In this document: positions 39,901-42,782 of the stretch, in pieces | Layout: the number at the start of each line of letters is the position of its first letter | How positions within the stretch are numbered: position 1 is the stretch's first letter | IMG/VR virus record: IMGVR_UViG_3300035670_000458 | Coordinates: 1 to 42,782 of that record | From: a virus | Length of the DNA stretch: 42,782 nt | Direction: 5' to 3' (one strand) | Position numbers and translations under genes: made by a program | Notes under the pieces: model-generated | What the model was told of the DNA's origin: nothing | What the model saw: the letters and a program-made list of their open reading frames with translations, nothing else | Databases searched by the model: none

Positions 39901-42782
39901 ATCGGCTTCTTCATCCTCTTCTACTTCTTCTAAATTTTCGTCAACTTCTTCATCCGTGGCAGCATCGTTGGCTTCAGATTGATTCCCGGTTTTTTTACTC
40001 GAAGTCTTTCTTTTTTTCTTTTCTCTATTTTCTTGAGTCTCTTCTTCCTTCTTAATCTCATCAACCGTCTCATCGGCCGCCTTTTTATCGGTTTCCTCAA
40101 GCACCTTCTCGACGACTTTAGCCTCATTGTCGATTTCTTCAATCATCTTTGGATGAGCTTTCTTAGTTTCCTCTTCAACATCATTAACAATTTTTTGAGC
40201 CTCAATAATAATCTGCTCAGGCGACCTCGAATACTTTGCTAAAGCTTGAATAGCTCTTCCCATGTCAGTAAAATTATCCCTTCGAATTATTGATGTCCAT
40301 TCAATCATTTTAGAATAATCGCCTGTTTTCCTGCCTTCCTGCTTATAAACTTCCAGTATACCCATAGCAACGTCAGTATCGACGCCCGTTTTAATACCAT
40401 TTTTCCTGATATTCTCAACTTCCCCGTCAAAATCTTTAGAAAGTCTTTTTACAGCTTCCGTATAGCTTTTCTCTTCCGAAACCCTGTCATACACATAATC
40501 TTCGGCATTAAACATTTTCTTTTCTTCATCCGTCAAATCCTTATGATTCTGCAAAGTATTCTCATAAAACTTAGATATAGCCTTAAGCCTGTTAAGTTTC
40601 TTCTCAGCCTCCGCAAAAAGCTGCAGATTGACCTTTATACCTTTACGCTTTTTATCCCTCATAAAAGACACCATATCCTCCAGCTCATCAATGGTGTTTG
40701 GCAGTTGATCACGACTTTTAATATTAGTAAATTTTGTTATATTGGAGTAAAATTTTTGAGCAACGAGCCTAAATTTATTTACTGTATCATCGTCTAACAC
40801 TTGATTTATTTCTATTGAATTATCAAAGTTTTTAATAGCAAGCATCATATTTGCAAACTCATTTGCTAATAACTCATCAACAACCGTAATGTCTGTTTCT
40901 TTAAGATATACTTTATAATCTTCATCTTCAAACGATTTTACAAAATCATCTTTAGCCTTTAAAAACTCGGGAGTTTTGATAAAATCATTATAAAAATAAT
41001 CAAAGGTATCAAAAAACAATTCCTTATTTGTTTTTCTCAAATAATGGAATGTTTCATGGTGATAAGCTGTGGTTTGGCCGTATTCAGTTTTATTCCCGAT
41101 AAATATTTCAAAAGGAGCTTCCGAAGATGTCAAAGCTGAAATATTAAAGCCTGTATTGTCAAAAAAGTTTACAGGAGCTCCGACAGTTCTTTCCGAATCT
41201 TCTCTAATTCTTCTTTCGTCGACCGTTCTCTCATCTCTTGTAGAGATTTTTCTAATTGCGGCTTCTTCTTCATAAGCTCTTCGTTTGAAAATTTCCTTTT
41301 TGTTTCGGCTGATTCTTCCGGCGTTTGTGGTCTCAAGCCCTGATTCTTGAATAACATTTTCATTCACCTCACCACTCGAAGTTTTTTCAACATTACTATT
41401 ATCGGACAAATTACCGGCTTTTTCAATGGCATTATTTGACTTATCATAAATAATCGAAACCTTAACATCCGTAGCCTGAGATTTACCTCCTATTTTTTCA
41501 ACTTTCAGTATTCTCGTAACATCATTAATTGAAGATGGTGTTTTGGTCTTATAAAAACTTTTGGTCCTGTCAGTGCCTTCTTCGACTGTTCTTTCAAAAG
41601 GATTCTCAGGATTATTTTGTACTTCGATGATATACCCGACATCAGATTTACTTTTAAACAGATAAGTTTTAGCTATTTCACGGCCAAACCATGCCGGCAT
41701 TTTACTTTTTGTTTTTACGACTCCCGAATCAAATATATCTTGGATAGCAGCAAAATCTTTCACGGCTCTGTAATAGTGGCCATCCTTTTTTTCGCCCAAT
41801 TGGTCCATAACAGGGCTATAACTCGAAGACAGATTAATCGTTTTTGTATAGCTTTTACCTTCAGTTTGGGCCTTATTTATTTGAGATTCAGGTGTATTTT
41901 GCGTTTGAGCAAGTTGGCCTTCTTGTACTTGAGACAAATTTAAAGGCGATTCTGTAACAAAATTACCTATTTTATTAATCTCATTTTGATTATTGCTAAC
42001 AATATTCCCCGTTTCAGATAATGCAGATTCATTTGGCACAGTGTTTACAATCATATTCCCAACATCACGAAATTGACTTATATCCTGCATTTGCGGTTGT
42101 TGTGGTTGTATTGTTTGTTGTTCTTGTTGTGTTTGCAACGGTGATTCCGTAATAACTTTAGCCATCCCGCTTTTACCCTGCAAAGCTTCTTTATACGGGA
42201 AAACATTACTTAAACTATTTTCTAATTCCATAACATTTAAGGGTGACTCCTGAATACCCCCGCTAATATTTTCTTGTGCATTCCCCAATATACTTTCCTG
42301 AATACCCCCCTGCTGTTGCTCTTGATTATTAACCTTAGGTATCTCATTTTTTAAATTTTTCAGCAACTCATTATACTGCCCGAAAGTAACTGATTCAGGG
42401 TTTTGAGCATATTCCAATGCCAATTGAAAAGACTCGGTTTGTTCCGGCATATTCAACCCGACTTTAAGGTCCTCATATAAATTATTTTCCATTTCCTGCT
42501 GAACTTGCTTCGATGCCTCATATTGTGAAGGTAATCCCGCTCCCCCCATAGCGACACCCGCCAAACCTCCGACTAATCCGCTGTAAAGAATTTGTTTTGG
42601 GTCGATAACGCCGCCTTCTCCAAACCATTTCCGATTTGTGTCAGCAATAAGCTTATCTGCTAATCCTGAAATCGGCTCCATAAGCATTTCTTCAAGAGCT
42701 TCCTGCCCGCCCACATTCAAAAGATTTTTTAACATATTCCCGATATTTTTTTTCCCCGCCAAGGTAAAAGTTTTAATAATAT
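36919..42782 (-). CDS. Giant polyvalent virion protein, main part, with zincin-like HExxH motif (runs off window end)
   Basis: The frame is open from 42782 to the stop at 36919, about 1,953 codons. TTG at 42762 is probably internal; 1-849 supplies the N-terminus. Numbering from 42762: Gln-rich linker with four E-S-P/I-L motifs (about 155-280); a small alpha/beta domain opening Y-Y-R-A-V (about 325-430), toxin- or ADP-ribosyltransferase-like; H-E-T-F-H at 569-573, a zincin-type metallopeptidase motif; N-L-Q-L-F-A-E at 712-718; acidic-basic linker (about 870-975); helical regions; and a C-terminal module (about 1340-1947) like the LPD38-type domains of phage polyvalent proteins, with a hydrophobic helix near 1625. 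Inferred to be packaged and ejected with DNA. Confidence 0.85.
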   Translation of the reverse strand, partial: IIKTFTLAGKKNIGNMLKNLLNVGGQEALEEMLMEPISGLADKLIADTNRKWFGEGGVIDPKQILYSGLVGGLAGVAMGGAGLPSQYEASKQVQQEMENNLYEDLKVGLNMPEQTESFQLALEYAQNPESVTFGQYNELLKNLKNEIPKVNNQEQQQGGIQESILGNAQENISGGIQESPLNVMELENSLSNVFPYKEALQGKSGMAKVITESPLQTQQEQQTIQPQQPQMQDISQFRDVGNMIVNTVPNESALSETGNIVSNNQNEINKIGNFVTESPLNLSQVQEGQLAQTQNTPESQINKAQTEGKSYTKTINLSSSYSPVMDQLGEKKDGHYYRAVKDFAAIQDIFDSGVVKTKSKMPAWFGREIAKTYLFKSKSDVGYIIEVQNNPENPFERTVEEGTDRTKSFYKTKTPSSINDVTRILKVEKIGGKSQATDVKVSIIYDKSNNAIEKAGNLSDNSNVEKTSSGEVNENVIQESGLETTNAGRISRNKKEIFKRRAYEEEAAIRKISTRDERTVDERRIREDSERTVGAPVNFFDNTGFNISALTSSEAPFEIFIGNKTEYGQTTAYHHETFHYLRKTNKELFFDTFDYFYNDFIKTPEFLKAKDDFVKSFEDEDYKVYLKETDITVVDELLANEFANMMLAIKNFDNSIEINQVLDDDTVNKFRLVAQKFYSNITKFTNIKSRDQLPNTIDELEDMVSFMRDKKRKGIKVNLQLFAEAEKKLNRLKAISKFYENTLQNHKDLTDEEKKMFNAEDYVYDRVSEEKSYTEAVKRLSKDFDGEVENIRKNGIKTGVDTDVAMGILEVYKQEGRKTGDYSKMIEWTSIIRRDNFTDMGRAIQALAKYSRSPEQIIIEAQKIVNDVEEETKKAHPKMIEEIDNEAKVVEKVLEETDKKAADETVDEIKKEEETQENREKKKRKTSSKKTGNQSEANDAATDEEVDENLEEVEEDEEADPAELLAEKIKKTLKGPKAKEKDVVMQMVNELYAKFREQVDEKDIPKKIPPDKIQEFLDAVKNKDVSDKVWQEAKKIVREFYSDDTFALDILEEYFGKGTKPPFSEKTADIAIKKVMKKLDYKLSDMVKNYYATGAQQRVNIVEFLKAEAKLQEFTDDEINVLANYVDNKFKTWKKEYAENYLEQVYRVRPASAADREANAVKFIDSVVNADIFLNQNYSNRVNDKLDPKIRTLIRTAGIRIHELVKLGKNKTEFVRDAFIAALKDKINISQADAEKVATIAKKVFDEQATLARERILKGMLKAASPKVRKRMVDKVMELINLDAYSIPAIRDIIKQKNNLPVLENEDIEAIIKAVEARNLLQPDSYLYRMLTDKIELIMSNKVPANVRDKIKGLQRIWLLLNPKTNIRNIAGNVILNSTENLKDLFGAPIDAFLSKIRGSERTTLFNPVEKAKWQAEGLKTGVKESVLDLQYSFEKQFNRQMSWKEIVKNLKTFQLVNTANMNERYDLGKNQLVSITGGRYELRKGRVFDNDTLNFLDNAVKTFLKFGDRPFFEAAYNMRLKELMKIRGLNKPDADVDMLAKLYAMDRVFQNNSELAKRLTKIKDAAGIVGDIVVPFTQTPANVFDKLLDYTPVGMGKALSELGKLSNNRRIKKIAEGEFDQKVFVDRLARSLTGTGIALLGGVLAALGLAAGGEDKRERVRQHEKATSQAYSIKIGGKWYSFDSLQPIGGVLAMGVDAYKKSKDKAGFLASIGAGFDAAGNTFVRLSFMRNAVDIIASVGGSNGSVNTALTKLFRSAIGQTEPTFIRQLSDISDEYVREVYDPNPVKQIVKQYISKLPGFSRTLPVQVDVYGDKIKRYDDANNVVNVMINPLFLKDVEKNPVQTEISKVFAQTNNVNVLPAVADDVIRWTYQGTTYPLTLDAQQYINYQKLSGKLLTETAGKVIASDEYKKLSGTDNEFEVKAKILSDIVKKSHETAREYIIKEYIQKKMKK

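Noticed and set aside
39037-39933. 298-codon plus-strand frame opposite the giant gene
   Set aside because: Composition is that of an antisense shadow, no ribosome site, and it lies wholly inside a well-supported gene.
42758-42782. TTG at 42762 as the true start of the giant gene
   Set aside because: The frame is open upstream to the window end, no ribosome site precedes it, and the sequence continues logically from the 1-849 frame.

Overview
The window is essentially one complete temperate phage genome of podovirus type (short non-contractile tail), probably infecting a low-GC Bacillota host. The DNA is AT-rich. Nearly every gene has a strong Shine-Dalgarno site (GGAGG type), and many genes overlap by 4 nt or are translationally coupled. 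The gene set (large serine recombinase, CI/Cro-like switch, Rha antirepressor, DUF669/Sak4/RusA replication cassette, ArpU-like late regulator, terminase, portal, scaffold, capsid, P22-like tail parts, tailspike, giant internal protein, holin, endolysin) is a full phage complement. There is no tape measure, tube, sheath or baseplate gene. No tRNA, rRNA, CRISPR array or ordinary host gene was seen. The host assignment is inference.

The two window ends lie in the same gene. The minus-strand frame opening at 849 runs off base 1, and the minus-strand frame ending at 36919 is open to base 42782. Together they make one protein of about 2,240 residues, so the sequence is a circular or permuted genome opened inside that gene. 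A direct join misses the frame by one base.

Layout, following transcription: a switch region at 31.7-31.9 kb drives the repressor rightward (plus) and Cro/early genes leftward (minus). Leftward come cro, rha, a hexapeptide-repeat protein, small membrane and coiled-coil genes with a membrane-anchored glucosaminidase-like enzyme (28-31 kb), then recombination and replication genes (RecF/SMC-like ATPase, Sak4, DUF669, DEAD-box helicase, primase-helicase; 20-27 kb). Next is an iteron-rich probable origin (20.0-20.34 kb), RusA, and an ArpU-like regulator. A late promoter at 17.87 kb with three phased direct repeats fires the late operon through a leader terminator. The late operon runs terS, terL, portal, scaffold, decoration-like protein, capsid, repeat-rich structural protein, tailspike, adaptor, hub and needle, ejection-type protein, giant polyvalent protein (across the window ends), holin, endolysin (36048). 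Rightward from the repressor lie two coiled-coil genes, a 44-aa gene, a membrane TPR protein and the serine recombinase, whose 3' end meets endolysin tail to tail. A 52-bp dyad at that junction (35985-36036) looks like attP. Integration there would put recombinase and lysis genes at opposite prophage ends, the usual arrangement.

Most striking observations: an in-frame UAG exactly inside the P-loop of the helicase, flanked by identical GGT codons and preceded by a perfect 10-bp hairpin (bypass-like geometry, or a recent lesion); a 23-unit hexapeptide array that varies almost only at two amino-acid positions; a regular CGACAA repeat cluster and a four-copy leader motif in the immunity region; and a possible -1 frameshift site joining two small ORFs.
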